A stretch of DNA of 64,000 bases, taken from positions 124,001 to 188,000 of the forward strand of contig NZ_JAYGHP010000005.1 in the NCBI RefSeq assembly GCF_034932065.1, read 5' to 3'. Within the stretch, counting starts at the first letter, position 1; the number at the start of each line of letters is the position of its first letter. The translations under genes and the position numbers were made by a program. Shown piece after piece: positions 63,951-64,000 of the stretch. Below the pieces are notes generated by a model. It searched no databases and had not been told where the DNA came from. It was given only the letters and a program-made list of their open reading frames with translations. This stretch comes from Crocosphaera sp. UHCC 0190 (lineage in GTDB: Bacteria > Cyanobacteriota > Cyanobacteriia > Cyanobacteriales > Microcystaceae).

Positions 63951-63970
63951 AAGCCCGCCTTCGCGGGCTT
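63951..63970. terminator. GC-rich hairpin AAGCCCGC-CTTC-GCGGGCTT
   Basis: An 8-bp perfect stem with a four-base loop, followed by TAAGCTT on the plus strand. The gene it serves, if any, lies outside the window. Confidence 0.5.
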
Positions 63971-64000
63971 TAAGCTTAGATTTCAAGTATTTTTTCAGGG

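Overview
The window is chromosomal DNA from a unicellular, AT-rich cyanobacterium of the Cyanothece/Crocosphaera/Rippkaea type. The evidence is an NDH-1 subunit with cyanobacterial sequence, a Tic22 homologue, phytol kinase, a carotenoid oxygenase, CGLD27, a cyanobacterial pilB-pilT-pilC block, many copies of the octamer GCGATCGC (HIP1), and a block whose order matches the slr0144-slr0151 cluster of Synechocystis. Most genes are core metabolism and housekeeping. No prophage, integrase or CRISPR array was seen.

Layout. 1-9.1 kb: a cut-off TPR protein, small conserved proteins, a lipoprotein, an alpha/beta hydrolase, a GT39-like membrane glycosyltransferase beside an antitoxin relic, ndhD and a Tic22-like protein. 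9.4-16.4 kb: a pentapeptide-repeat protein, pdxH, two transposon relics, a tRNA-Arg(CCU) gene split by a group I intron, a YdcF-like protein, a carotenoid oxygenase, glpK and a Crp-family regulator. 16.7-25.6 kb: a PDZ/radical SAM protein, a large hybrid histidine kinase and the type IV pilus genes pilB, pilT and pilC. 25.6-36.3 kb: a possible small RNA, a GH57 enzyme, a lone HTH protein, phytol kinase, a mutarotase, tRNA-Lys followed at once by an unusual RNB nuclease with dsRNA-binding-like C-terminal domains, recG, DUF58 and DUF1269 proteins. 36.3-50.2 kb: a TnpB-type transposon relic, a UbiH-like hydroxylase, a PAS protein, a giant radical SAM protein carrying an in-frame palindromic repeat, a STAS protein, pyrE, an SLH protein, tRNA-fMet, the yqeK-rsfS-CGLD27-asparaginase group, a desaturase/SDR fusion, and a ferredoxin-like gene overlapped with moaE. 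50.2-58.2 kb: rpsB-tsf with a structured leader and a terminator, an HdrB-like protein, a CobA-HemD fusion, a Ser/Thr kinase, queD and DUF1622.

58.4-63.2 kb is the most interesting region: one tight eight-gene operon of V4R, short triple-repeat protein, phycobiliprotein-fold protein, second V4R, adrenodoxin-type ferredoxin, second phycobiliprotein-fold protein, plant-type ferredoxin and membrane/TPR protein, closed by a strong terminator. This order is that of the Synechocystis photosystem II assembly (Pap) operon, but the Ser/Thr kinase (SpkG) that follows it there is absent here. The two tetrapyrrole-family folds next to two different [2Fe-2S] ferredoxins suggest redox-linked tetrapyrrole handling during photosystem II assembly or repair; the chemistry is still unknown. 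The window ends with a fragment resembling an ornithine cyclodeaminase C-terminus, tRNA-Asp and a small conserved protein.
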